From contig NZ_CP038026.1 in the NCBI RefSeq assembly GCF_004421005.1, positions 5,146,001-5,210,000 of the forward strand: DNA of 64,000 nt. The letters run 5' to 3'. The translations under genes and the position numbers were made by a program. This stretch comes from Pseudoduganella plicata. GTDB lineage: Bacteria > Pseudomonadota > Gammaproteobacteria > Burkholderiales > Burkholderiaceae_D. The notes beneath the pieces are model-generated. The model was not told the origin of the DNA. It saw nothing but the letters and a program-made list of their open reading frames with translations, and ran no database searches. Shown piece by piece: positions 31,511 through 39,165 of this stretch. Each line of letters starts with the position of its first letter. The first letter of the stretch is position 1.

Positions 31511-32389
31511 ATGAAACAACACCTGCATTTGCTGATCATCGACCCGCAGAACGATTTCTGCGACCTGCCGCCCGCATACCTGCCGGTCAGCCCGGGCACG
31601 AGCCGCGCCGTGCAGCCGGCGCTGCCGGTACCCGGCGCGCACGAGGACATGCGCCGCCTGGCAGAAGTGATCCACCGTGGGCGCGACGGCATCGCGGCCA
31701 TCAGCGTCACCCTCGATTCGCACCACCGCTACGATATCGCCCATCCGACCTTCTGGGTCGGCGCGGACGGCGGCCCGGTCGCGCCCTTTACCCAGATCGC
31801 AGCAAGCGACCTGCGGGCGGCGCGCTACCTGCCGCGCCACCCGCAGGCGCGCGCCCGCGCCCAGGCTTACCTGGACTCGCTGGAAGCGAATGGCCGCTAT
31901 CGCCTGATCGTCTGGCCCGTGCACTGCGAGATCGGTTCGTGGGGCCACAACGTGCACGAGGACGTGCGCCTTGCCTACAACCGCTGGGAAGACGCGGCGC
32001 TGGGCGTCGTCACCAAGATCGCCAAGGGTTCGAATCCGTGGACCGAGCATTACTCGGCCGTCATGGCCGAAGTGCCGGACGACGACGATATCGACACGCA
32101 GCTGAACCGCAAGCTGATCGACAGCCTGCTGCAATCGGACCGCGTCTATATCGCGGGCGAGGCGGGCAGCCACTGCGTCAAGGCGACCACGGAACACATC
32201 GTCGCCGAGTTCGCGCAAGTTGGGCCGGAGGCGCTGGCAAAGCTGGTGCTGGTCACCGACTGCATGAGCCCCGTCAGCGGCTTCGAGGGCCAGCAGATGC
32301 AGTTCCTCGAGGAGATGCGCGAGCGCGGCGTGCAGATGGCGCGCGCCGGCGAAGTGCTGCAGGAATTGCTGATCAATGCAGGACGCTGA
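31511..32389 (+). CDS. Cysteine hydrolase, nicotinamidase-like
   Basis: A 292-residue isochorismatase/nicotinamidase-superfamily enzyme. The Asp of the triad is in LLIIDPQNDFCD, a metal/active-site region follows (SVTLDSHHRYDIAHPTFW) and the nucleophile segment is GEAGSHCVKAT with Cys. A VWPVHCEIGSWGHNV stretch lines the pocket. It is followed within one base by pncB, so hydrolysis of nicotinamide to nicotinate for NAD salvage is the likely job. It is longer than typical PncA (about 210), so other amides are possible. Confidence 0.8.
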   Translation: MKQHLHLLIIDPQNDFCDLPPAYLPVSPGTSRAVQPALPVPGAHEDMRRLAEVIHRGRDGIAAISVTLDSHHRYDIAHPTFWVGADGGPVAPFTQIAASDLRAARYLPRHPQARARAQAYLDSLEANGRYRLIVWPVHCEIGSWGHNVHEDVRLAYNRWEDAALGVVTKIAKGSNPWTEHYSAVMAEVPDDDDIDTQLNRKLIDSLLQSDRVYIAGEAGSHCVKATTEHIVAEFAQVGPEALAKLVLVTDCMSPVSGFEGQQMQFLEEMRERGVQMARAGEVLQELLINAGR

Positions 32390-32390
32390 A

Positions 32391-33602
32391 ATGACCGATA
32401 CCACACCATTCGTTCCCGTCGTCCGCAGCCTGCTGGAGACGGACCTGTACAAATTCTCGATGTGGCAGGCCTTGCTGCACTGGCATCCGGGCACGCAGAC
32501 GGAGTATGAATTCCGCTGCCGCAACAAGACCGCCTATCCGCTGGCGGAGCTGAAGGAAGAGGTGGAACGCCAGCTCGACCACCTGTGCACGATGTCGTTC
32601 AAGGAAGAGGAACTGGCGTATCTGCGTTCGCTGCGCTACATCAAGAGCGACTTCGTCGACTTTCTCACCGTGTTCCGCTTCCAGCGCAAGTTCATCACCG
32701 TCGCCACCGATGGCGACGGGCTGACGATCCATGCCGTCGGTCCGCAGGTGCACGTGATGGGCTTCGAGATCTTCGTGCTGTATATCGTCAATGAACTGTA
32801 CTTCCGCCGCTTCGACCAGGCCGCGGCGCTGGCCGAGGGCCGTCGCCGGCTCGATGCGAAGATCGCCGCGCTCAAGGAGTTTGGCCGCGAACCCCAGCTG
32901 CGCAATCCGTTTGAATTCTCCGACTTCGGCGTGCGCCGGCGCTTCTCGGCCGCATGGCACGACGAGGTGGTGGAACGCCTGGCGCACGAGGTGCCCGAAT
33001 TCTTCAAGGGCACGTCCAATGTCTACCTGGCGATGCGCTACAAGATCCACCCGATCGGCACGATGGCGCATGAATACATGCAGTCGTTCCAGGCCTTCGG
33101 CGTGCGCCTGCGCGACTTCCAGAAAGCCGCCCTGGAGGACTGGGTCCAGGAATTCCGCGGCGACCTGGGCACCGCCCTGACGGACGTTGTCGGCATGGAC
33201 GCGTTCCTGCGCGACTTCGACCTGTACTTCGCCAAGCTGTTCGACGGCCTGCGCCACGATTCGGGCGATCCTGTCGTCTGGGGCGAAAAGGCGATCGCGC
33301 ACTACCAGAAGCTGCGCATCGACCCGAACACGAAGCGCCTGGTGTTCTCGGATGGCCTGGACCTGGACAAGGCCGTGTCGCTGTACCGCCACTTTGCCGA
33401 CCGCATCATGACGGGTTTCGGCATCGGCACGTGGCTGACGAACGACCTGGGTATCCAGCCGCTGAACATCGTCATGAAGCTGGTGCGCTGCAACGGCCAG
33501 TCGGTGGCCAAGCTGTCGGACTCGCCGGGCAAGACGATGTCGAAGGACGAGACGTTCCTGGCTTACCTGCGGCAGGTGTTCGAGATCGAGCAGCCGAAAT
33601 AA
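32391..33602 (+). CDS. pncB: Nicotinate phosphoribosyltransferase
   Basis: A 403-residue enzyme making nicotinate mononucleotide from nicotinate and PRPP in NAD salvage. Start ATG 32391 follows AGGAC; ATG 32376 inside the previous gene is an alternative. Signatures include LLETDLYKFSMWQALLHWHP, GTSNVYLAMRYKIHPIGTMAHEY, DGLRHDSGDPVVWG and GIGTWLTNDLG. The gene begins two bases after the nicotinamidase-like stop, and its stop codon lies within a terminator stem. Confidence 0.95.
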   Translation: MTDTTPFVPVVRSLLETDLYKFSMWQALLHWHPGTQTEYEFRCRNKTAYPLAELKEEVERQLDHLCTMSFKEEELAYLRSLRYIKSDFVDFLTVFRFQRKFITVATDGDGLTIHAVGPQVHVMGFEIFVLYIVNELYFRRFDQAAALAEGRRRLDAKIAALKEFGREPQLRNPFEFSDFGVRRRFSAAWHDEVVERLAHEVPEFFKGTSNVYLAMRYKIHPIGTMAHEYMQSFQAFGVRLRDFQKAALEDWVQEFRGDLGTALTDVVGMDAFLRDFDLYFAKLFDGLRHDSGDPVVWGEKAIAHYQKLRIDPNTKRLVFSDGLDLDKAVSLYRHFADRIMTGFGIGTWLTNDLGIQPLNIVMKLVRCNGQSVAKLSDSPGKTMSKDETFLAYLRQVFEIEQPK

Positions 33603-33633
33603 AACAGGGGACAGCAGCGCTGTCCCCTGTTTT
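33601..33633 (+). terminator. Intrinsic terminator overlapping the pncB stop
   Basis: Perfect 15-base arms AAAACAGGGGACAGC (33601-33615) and its complement (33619-33633) with a 3-base loop, ending in TTTT. It faces the converging gene at 33654 as well. Confidence 0.85.
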
Positions 33634-33653
33634 CCGCGTGCCGGCGCCTGGGA

Positions 33654-33956
33654 CTACGCTTCGCTGGCGCCGAACCCGCGCACGATGGCATCGGCCTGGT
33701 CGCGCTCTTCGTCGGTATCGACATCGATGGTGAGCATCGCGGCCGCGCGCGGCGCACCGTGATCGGTCGTATCGGCATCGTCGGGCGTCATCGAGTTCAT
33801 GATGTTGTCGACGGCGTTCGTGCTCGTGTCCTGTCCGCGCGGATCGTGCGTGTTCAGCTGCACGGCCGAAGGCTGGAAGCCGGCGTCGAGCAATGCGGTG
33901 CGCGCGCTTTCCGCGTCGGCGACCTGTTTGAAATTGCGATAAATCGTGTTGGCCAT
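33654..33956 (-). CDS. YflT-like general stress protein, 100 aa
   Basis: A short acidic protein beginning MANTIYRNFKQVADAESART, with alternating strand and helix (GFQPSAVQLNT, then AAMLTIDVDTDEERDQADAIV). The N-terminal FxxxxxAxxAxxxLxxxGF pattern is that of heat-induced stress proteins related to YflT, which are small alpha/beta domains of unclear function. It is monocistronic, with the pncB terminator on its downstream side. Confidence 0.65.
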   Translation of the reverse strand: MANTIYRNFKQVADAESARTALLDAGFQPSAVQLNTHDPRGQDTSTNAVDNIMNSMTPDDADTTDHGAPRAAAMLTIDVDTDEERDQADAIVRGFGASEA

Positions 33957-34031
33957 GGTGCTGTCTCCAGAGTTGCGTTGCCATCATTGTGCTGCAAAAA
34001 TGGCAAGCATGTCGCCGCGATGGCGCCCCCG

Positions 34032-34337
34032 TCAGCTGCCGAAACCCGTCACGACCGTTTCGATATGCTCGACCTTTGGCGCCTCGGCAAAGAAGCTGCC
34101 GACGAGGGCGCGCCAGGCCTGGAAGTCCTCGCTGCCGCGGAAGTGCACAGTGTGGTCTTCCAGCGTCTGCCAGCCGATGACGAGGCGGTACGTTTCGGGC
34201 CGCTCGAAGGTGCGGTCCAGCCGCATCGACACGCAGCCGCGCGCGCGCTGGAACAGCGGCACGGCCTGCGCGACGGCGGCCTCGAAGGCGGCATTGGTGC
34301 CGGGCTGGATGGTGAGTTCGGCGATTTCGTGGATCAT
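34032..34337 (-). CDS. Antibiotic biosynthesis monooxygenase (ABM) domain protein
   Basis: A 101-residue single-domain ABM protein starting at ATG 34337 after AAGGACC. The ferredoxin-like fold is suggested by HEIAELTIQPGTNAAFEAAV, then GCVSMRLDRTFERPETYRLV, IGWQTLEDHTVHFRGSEDF and WRALVGSFFAEAP. ABM proteins work as dimers in quinone or haem oxidation, but many are of unknown substrate. It is divergent from the GNAT gene by 62 bases. Confidence 0.85.
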   Translation of the reverse strand: MIHEIAELTIQPGTNAAFEAAVAQAVPLFQRARGCVSMRLDRTFERPETYRLVIGWQTLEDHTVHFRGSEDFQAWRALVGSFFAEAPKVEHIETVVTGFGS

Positions 34338-34399
34338 GGAGGTCCTTTGCAAATGAGTCATTCTGCCTTAAACATGGTAGCGCTGCCGGGGAAGGCGCG

Positions 34400-34945
34400 A
34401 TGACAATTATCCGGACGGCGCGGCTGGACCTGCGCCTGTGGCAGCCCGAGGATGTGGCGCCGTTCGTGCAGCTCAACGCCGACCCGCTGGTCACCGAGTT
34501 CCTGCCGGGTCCCGTTTCTCCGGACGAGGCGCGTTTACTGTTCGCCAGGCAGAACGCACTGTACGAACAGCATGGCACCTGCTACTTCGCCGCGGCGCTG
34601 CGCGAGACGTCGGAACTGGTGGGTTTTGTCGGCGTGAAGCATGTCGCTTCCGGCCTGCCGTTTGCGCCGTGCTACGAGATCGGCTGGCGGCTTGGGTCGC
34701 CATGGTGGGGCAGGGGGCTTGCGACCGAAGGGGCGCTGGCGGCGCTGCGGCATGCGTTCGATACGTTGATGCTGGCGGAGATTGTGTCGTTCACGGTGCC
34801 GGACAATCTGCGGTCGCGGCGGGTGATGGAGCGGATCGGGATGGTGCGGGATGTTGACGGGGACTTCGATCATCCGGCGTTGCCGGTGGGGCATCGGTTG
34901 GCGCGGCATGTGCTTTATCGGATGCCAAGAGCGGCTCCGTCATAG
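34400..34945 (+). CDS. GNAT acetyltransferase, RimJ/RimL type
   Basis: A 181-residue acetyltransferase-3 family protein. The start MTIIRTARLDLRLWQPEDVA and the acetyl-CoA loop region WWGRGLATEGALAALRHAF are typical, followed by VPDNLRSRRVMERIGM. Such proteins acetylate protein N-termini or small amines. Codon use towards the end is unusually rich in GCG/CGG. A large inverted repeat follows (35016-35056). Substrate is unknown. Confidence 0.85.
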   Translation: MTIIRTARLDLRLWQPEDVAPFVQLNADPLVTEFLPGPVSPDEARLLFARQNALYEQHGTCYFAAALRETSELVGFVGVKHVASGLPFAPCYEIGWRLGSPWWGRGLATEGALAALRHAFDTLMLAEIVSFTVPDNLRSRRVMERIGMVRDVDGDFDHPALPVGHRLARHVLYRMPRAAPS

Positions 34946-35015
34946 CCGGAGTTAAGGAGCATCGCTTCCGCCTGCCTGGAGCAATGCAGGTCGTTATCGC
35001 CGTGAGCGGTTCCTG

Positions 35016-35056
35016 TACTGCCGGGCAGCCGAGTTTGCCTCGGCTGCCCGGCAGTA
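35016..35056. terminator. Perfect 18-base inverted repeat between convergent genes
   Basis: Arms 35016-35033 and 35039-35056 are perfect complements (TACTGCCGGGCAGCCGAG) with loop TTTGC. It is followed by a second TACTGCC copy at 35064-35070. It lies between the GNAT gene and the converging low-complexity gene; no poly-U, so terminator or palindromic repeat. Confidence 0.6.
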
Positions 35057-35074
35057 CCCTGGGTACTGCCTTTG

Positions 35075-35683
35075 TCAGCGCTGCTGGTTACCGCCCTGAT
35101 TGCCTTGAGCAGCCGGGTTGTCGTTGTACATCTCGCGCTGGTCCGCACCGGTGCTGTCGGCACCCGACGGGCTGCCGTGGTTTTCACCGCTCTGCCGATT
35201 TTGCTGGCTGTCGCCGGACGCATTGCCATGCCCGATCAGGTCGCCCGAGGTGCCGTCTTCGATGCGCTGGCCGCCAGATTCTGGCACGTTAGCGGAACCC
35301 ATATTGCCGGCGTCCGTCTGCAGGCCGTCGGGGTCGGATGGCCTCATCGAGCCACCCATGCCGCCGGGCTGCGCATCGCCTTCCTGACGGTTACCACGGC
35401 TGCCGCCGGTCAGGCTGCCCATATCGCCCATACCCGTCTGCAGCTCACCTGCGCCTTTGGGGCTGGCGAAGCCTTTGTCGTATTGGTCGGCTTCGGAGCC
35501 GCCTGCCAACAGGTCGTCGGTACGGCCGCCCGATTGCATGCCACCCGAGTGCGCGGCTTCATCGTAGCCTTCCTTCGTGCCGACGTGGCCCGTCGAGCCC
35601 GCGCCCATTGAACCGGCGCTCGTGGTGCCGTCGTGGGTTTTCTGGTACAGGTCGCGGCCTTTTTCCTTGCCTTCGTTTTGCAT
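35075..35683 (-). CDS. Low-complexity G/S/Q-rich stress-type protein, 202 aa
   Basis: ATG 35683 follows GGGAGA by 6 bases. The protein starts MQNEGKEKGRDLYQKTHDGT and is then dominated by Gly, Ser, Gln, Asp and Met in loose repeats (GSMGAGSTGHVG, GDMGSLTGGSRG, NMGSANVPESGG), ending in a Gln/Asn tail. It is probably disordered and hydrophilic. It recalls KGG-type stress proteins in composition but no motif is firm. The same bipartite upstream motif as at 29725 precedes it. It is divergent from the DUF1003 gene. Confidence 0.65.
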   Translation of the reverse strand: MQNEGKEKGRDLYQKTHDGTTSAGSMGAGSTGHVGTKEGYDEAAHSGGMQSGGRTDDLLAGGSEADQYDKGFASPKGAGELQTGMGDMGSLTGGSRGNRQEGDAQPGGMGGSMRPSDPDGLQTDAGNMGSANVPESGGQRIEDGTSGDLIGHGNASGDSQQNRQSGENHGSPSGADSTGADQREMYNDNPAAQGNQGGNQQR

Positions 35684-35742
35684 GGTGGGTCTCCCGTGTT
35701 GGTTGGATAACAAAGGCATCGTAGGCTTTGTCGCGGAAGTGC

Positions 35743-35776
35743 GGAGTAGGTGCGCGGGTTGAACTCTTGTAGGAAT
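35743..35776 (-). promoter_or_regulatory. Bipartite CCTACA-N17-CCTACT motif upstream of the G/S-rich gene
   Basis: Minus-strand ATTCCTACA (35776-35768) and GCACCTACTCC (35753-35743), 60 bases before ATG 35683. Element sequence and spacing equal those at 29758-29725. Confidence 0.5.
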
Positions 35777-35915
35777 TTGTCGGCACGCGCCTGGCGCGGC
35801 GATTCGCCGTCATATCGAGTCACTGGACATCGCCTGACGCGTTCGAGATAGCGGGCGACCTCACCGGTATCATCCTGCTATCCTTGCCTGCTTTCCTGCA
35901 CAAAGGAGCAGCGTA

Positions 35916-36473
35916 ATGGATGACGCGGTGCAGAAGCCGGCCCCCGAGGTGGAACTGCCGGCAACGGTGAGTGAGAACCTTGAGACCATCAGCGCCTTGC
36001 ACGCGCGGCACAGGGAACAAAGCTCGGGTGCGCAGACAGCGATCGAAAAGCTCAGTTTATTCTTCGGGCGGCCCGCGTATCTCGTAGGCATTGTCGCGTT
36101 TGCCGTGCTGTGGATCGGCGCTAACGTTTTTGCCGATGAGCTAGGGTGGCAAGTGTTTGATGAGCCGCCGTTCTTCTGGCTGCAGGGCATCATAACGTTC
36201 AACGCCTTCCTGACCACCACCACCGTTCTCATTCGCCAAAATCGCATGGCCCGCCTGGCCGATCAGCATACCCATCTGGACCTGCAAGTTAACCTACTGA
36301 CGGAAAAGAAAACCAGCAAGGTAATTAGCCTGCTGGAAGAACTGCGGCGCGATATGCCGCAAGTGGTCAACAAGGCCGACCCCGAGGCTGAGGCGCTGCA
36401 CCAGCCCGCCGACCCTGCAGCGGTGCTCGGTGCCATCGAAAATCAGGACAGCGACGAAAGCAGAACTGCTTGA
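35916..36473 (+). CDS. DUF1003 membrane protein
   Basis: A 185-residue protein with two membrane helices (YLVGIVAFAVLWIGANVFA and GIITFNAFLTTTTVLI) flanked by the DUF1003 pattern: SLFFGRPAYL, then PPFFWLQGII, RQNRMARLADQHTHLDLQVN and a cytoplasmic coiled region. The ATG follows AAAGGAG. The family occurs widely in stress and acid-resistance settings but its role is unknown. It is divergent from the low-complexity gene and upstream of the structured region next to ssrA. Confidence 0.88.
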   Translation: MDDAVQKPAPEVELPATVSENLETISALHARHREQSSGAQTAIEKLSLFFGRPAYLVGIVAFAVLWIGANVFADELGWQVFDEPPFFWLQGIITFNAFLTTTTVLIRQNRMARLADQHTHLDLQVNLLTEKKTSKVISLLEELRRDMPQVVNKADPEAEALHQPADPAAVLGAIENQDSDESRTA

Positions 36474-36810
36474 ACGGTATGGGGCTGATCGACAATTGTC
36501 CCTAGGCGAATTGGGCCGTGCGCCGTGCAGGAGTGTACGGAAACTGTGGCAAGAGCAGTGGAGCAGCTGCTCATCCGATCAGGATCGGGCGATCGGGACA
36601 GGGCCGACATTCGGCTGTTGTGCGGAGCGCTGAGTGGCCCTCCGGGCGGTGGCGACATCGCGGAGCGATGTCGTGAATGGGCGAATCGGAGAGCCCCGGG
36701 CTGGTAGGCCCGGGTCGCCTTGCCGGCGTGCCGCATGCGGCACGAAACCCCGGCAAGGCCCCGCGTCCGTCTTTGGACGGACGCGGCTCCGATTCCCGCG
36801 GTCAACGATA
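36474..36810. other. Non-coding stretch dense in hairpins next to ssrA
   Basis: Between the DUF1003 gene and the ssrA terminator no plausible gene is present. An outer stem GAATCGGAG (36683-36691) with CTCCGATTC (36787-36795) encloses three hairpins: CCCGGGC/GCCCGGG near 36696-36713; CCTTGCCGG/CCGGCAAGG with an inner 18-base palindrome centred at 36737; and CGCGTCCGTC/GACGGACGCG near 36762-36785. A further hairpin CGACATCG/CGATGTCG lies near 36652-36672. It could be a structured RNA or a palindromic mobile element. Confidence 0.55.
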
Positions 36811-36860
36811 GAACAAAAGAAAAAGGCCCTGAGCGAGCTCAGGGCCTTTTTCTTTTGTTC
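36811..36860. terminator. 23-base perfect palindromic terminator of ssrA
   Basis: Arms 36811-36833 and 36838-36860 are perfect complements with loop CGAG. Its core GGCCCTGAG/CTCAGGGCC is flanked by A-rich and T-rich tracts, so it terminates on either strand; ssrA ends three bases away on the minus strand. Confidence 0.88.
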
Positions 36861-36862
36861 GG

Positions 36863-37223
36863 TGGTGGAGACGGCGGGAATCGAACCCGCGTCCGCAAGC
36901 ACTCCACAGACAGTTCTACATACTTAGCTCTGCCATTTAATTTAACCTCCACGACGCGGACGAGCACGCTGCGTAGAAGCGATTCACCTTGGATTTAACG
37001 CTCTTTGAAGTGACCCCTCCGAGCGCGAGTCCCTGTAAATGACTCCACAGCTTTTAACGGCCCACCCCAGGGACGAGGTGTTGTGGAGCTAACAGCGATT
37101 AAGCTGCCAGTGCGTACGAGTTATCGTTTGCAGTTAGTTTGTTTCTGGGTGTATTTACGAGGTAACCAGGCCTCGGTATGCCCTGTTCTGCTTTGCAACC
37201 CACGTCGAAACCAGGTCGTCCCC
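36863..37223 (-). ncRNA. ssrA: tmRNA
   Basis: A one-piece tmRNA of about 361 bases. Its 5' end GGGGACGACCTGGTTTCGACG (first 20 bases recognisable, from 37223) pairs with the 3' CGUCUCCACCA (CCA at 36865-36863), and the T arm GGGTTCGATTCCC is intact. The tag reading frame at 37131-37099 encodes ANDNSYALAA followed by TAA. It rescues stalled ribosomes with SmpB and marks the peptide for proteolysis. A -10 like TACAAT (37244-37239) lies just upstream. It does not encode the overlapping peptides seen in other frames. Confidence 0.96.
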
Positions 37224-37321
37224 ACAGAAGGAAGGTTCATTGTACCTCAAACCGCGACCTGCGCGCATCCCTTAAGCCGAAAGTAACGCAGGGGCCGGGC
37301 ATTGGCGTGAATCCTTGACGT

Positions 37322-38293
37322 TCAGTTCTTGAGCTCGACAAGGGGGCGGCCGGCAGCGCTCAGTGTCTTGAGCTCCGGGGTACCGTGGTCGAACACGCAT
37401 TCGAACAGGTGCCGCCGTGCGATGGGGACGTGTTCGGACGTAAGTTCGTGGAAAGCGTCCGCGTCCTTGAAGCCAAGGTCGACCGTCAGGCGCTCGAGCA
37501 GGTATGTCTTCTGCAGCTCTTCAAGCCGCTCGCGCCGCGTGCCCAATTCCACCTCCTTGCGCGCGCGGGGCGCCGGGCCCTCGAAGTAGCGGATCAGTGC
37601 ACCTTCGATGAGGTCCGTCTGCGTGCGAACCGACGCTTCTTCCGACATGTCGCGCGCGGTCGTTTCAACCTTTACGTCCATGCGCTGGATCAGCAGGAAG
37701 GTGTCGTTCTCGTCCATGACCGATTCGCGCAGGCGGTTGACGAGCGGCGACAGCCCTTTGGCCAGCTTGCCGGCCGGGTCGTGGGTCTGGCCGACGTACA
37801 GGACCGTGCTCGGGAAGGTCGGCTCTGGCTGGTAGCGCTGGATCAGGTCGTGGATGCTGAGCGTTTCCGTCAAGGCTCCCCAGTTCAGCAGCAGGAATTT
37901 GTCCTGCAGCTGGACCGTGGGCTTTTTCAGCGTCGCCTCGAACGGGACGTCGAGATCGATCGTCAGCGTGCTCTTGCGCTCTGCCGCGCCGAGCAGGATG
38001 GGAATGGTCAGCTTCAGCGAAAAGAAGCCCCAGCTGACGTTGCGATGCGTGTCGATGCGCACGCGCGGACGCGCGATGAGGAAATACAGCAGGCGCTTCT
38101 CCATCGTGCCGTCGAGCGCGAACTGCATGCGGCGCAGGTAACGGCCGACCGGGTCGCGAAAATCCGGCAATGGGCCGCCGCCGGCCAGCAGGTCGTACCA
38201 GTAGAACTTGCTCTCTGCTACCGTGGCCGTCCAGAACTGCGGAGCGGTGCTGTGCGGTGTGAGAGACAGCTCGGTCGTTTCTTCACCAGGCAT
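37322..38293 (-). CDS. Protein of unknown function beside ssrA, 323 aa
   Basis: Starts at ATG 38293 after GGGAGA. It is a soluble, charged protein with no signal or membrane segment. The middle contains STVLYVGQTHDPAGKLAKGL, which loosely resembles the YIGQT turn of GIY-YIG nucleases, but the catalytic Arg and Glu pattern is not clear. The N-terminal half is strand-rich (FFSLKLTIPILLG, STLTIDLDVPFEAT), the C-terminal half helical (GTRRERLEELQKTYLLERL). It is a single gene lying behind ssrA, a common integration site, so it may be acquired. No function is assigned. Confidence 0.7.
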   Translation of the reverse strand: MPGEETTELSLTPHSTAPQFWTATVAESKFYWYDLLAGGGPLPDFRDPVGRYLRRMQFALDGTMEKRLLYFLIARPRVRIDTHRNVSWGFFSLKLTIPILLGAAERKSTLTIDLDVPFEATLKKPTVQLQDKFLLLNWGALTETLSIHDLIQRYQPEPTFPSTVLYVGQTHDPAGKLAKGLSPLVNRLRESVMDENDTFLLIQRMDVKVETTARDMSEEASVRTQTDLIEGALIRYFEGPAPRARKEVELGTRRERLEELQKTYLLERLTVDLGFKDADAFHELTSEHVPIARRHLFECVFDHGTPELKTLSAAGRPLVELKN

Positions 38294-38417
38294 TTCTGTC
38301 TCCCTTGGGGCTGTTGCCGGATTATTATTTTAATTGCCATCTATGGTAAGCCCATTGTTGAGTCTGGGCAATAACAATTGCAATAAATAGCGTCTCCGAG
38401 TGCGGATGTGCAACGCT

Positions 38418-39107
38418 TTATGCTGCCAGGGCGCCGCCCTCCAAAGTCGTGCGGATCAGCTCCAGCAAATCGCGCGGCGTGGCCATCAGGTAGTCGGCAC
38501 CCCAGGCGGCGGGCTCGATCGCACCGCAATAGCCCCACTGGCAGGCAATGGTCGGCATGCCCGCTGCCTTGCCAGCCTGGATGTCGCGCAGGTCGTCGCC
38601 CGCGTACCAGCACTGTTCCGGTGCCAGGCCCAGGCGTTTGGCCGCCTCCAGCAACGGAGCGGCATGCGGCTTCGGGTGTGGGGTCGTGTCGCCCGAAATT
38701 GCGCAGGCGGTCTTGTCCAGACCGATCAATGGCAGCAGCGGGTCCGTGAAGCGGGCCGGCTTGTTGGTGACGACGCCCCAGACGAGTCCGGCGGCGACAA
38801 TACCGTCCAGCAGTTCGGGGACGCCGTCGAACAGCGAGCTGTGCACTGACATCGCCGCCCCGTAGTTGTCGAAGAAGCCCTGGCGCAACGCCTCGTAACC
38901 TTCGTCGTGCGGGGCAAGGCCGAACGATGCGCCGATCATGCCGCGCGCGCCGGCCGACGCGGTGGGGCGCAGAATCTCGTACGGCGTGGGCTCCAGGCCG
39001 CGTTCCGTGCGCAGCAGGTTGACCGCTGCTGCCAGGTCGGGGGCCGTGTCGGCAAGCGTGCCGTCGAGGTCGAAGAGGATGGCGCGCGGGACAGTGATAA
39101 AGCTCAT
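38418..39107 (-). CDS. gph: Phosphoglycolate phosphatase, HAD family
   Basis: A 229-residue HAD phosphatase. Motif I FDLDGTLADT, motif II VVTNKP, the Lys region PHPKPHAAPLLEAAKRLG and motif III YAGDDLRDIQAGKAAG are complete. Gph removes phosphate from 2-phosphoglycolate formed in DNA repair. Directly downstream of ubiG, with a 58-base gap, the frequent ubiG-gph order of Burkholderiales. Confidence 0.93.
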   Translation of the reverse strand: MSFITVPRAILFDLDGTLADTAPDLAAAVNLLRTERGLEPTPYEILRPTASAGARGMIGASFGLAPHDEGYEALRQGFFDNYGAAMSVHSSLFDGVPELLDGIVAAGLVWGVVTNKPARFTDPLLPLIGLDKTACAISGDTTPHPKPHAAPLLEAAKRLGLAPEQCWYAGDDLRDIQAGKAAGMPTIACQWGYCGAIEPAAWGADYLMATPRDLLELIRTTLEGGALAA

Positions 39108-39165
39108 GGTCGGACTGAAATAGAAGAGGCGACCGCAGCCGCCTGCAGGACTGTAAACATACCGC

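Noticed and set aside
36720..36998. Short coding frame near ssrA containing DGGNRTRVR
   Set aside because: This peptide is the usual false translation of a tRNA/tmRNA 3' end; the ssrA sequence explains it.
37703..37830. GIY-YIG nuclease assignment for the 323-residue protein
   Set aside because: Only the YVGQT turn matches; the GIY strand and the catalytic Arg/Glu could not be placed.
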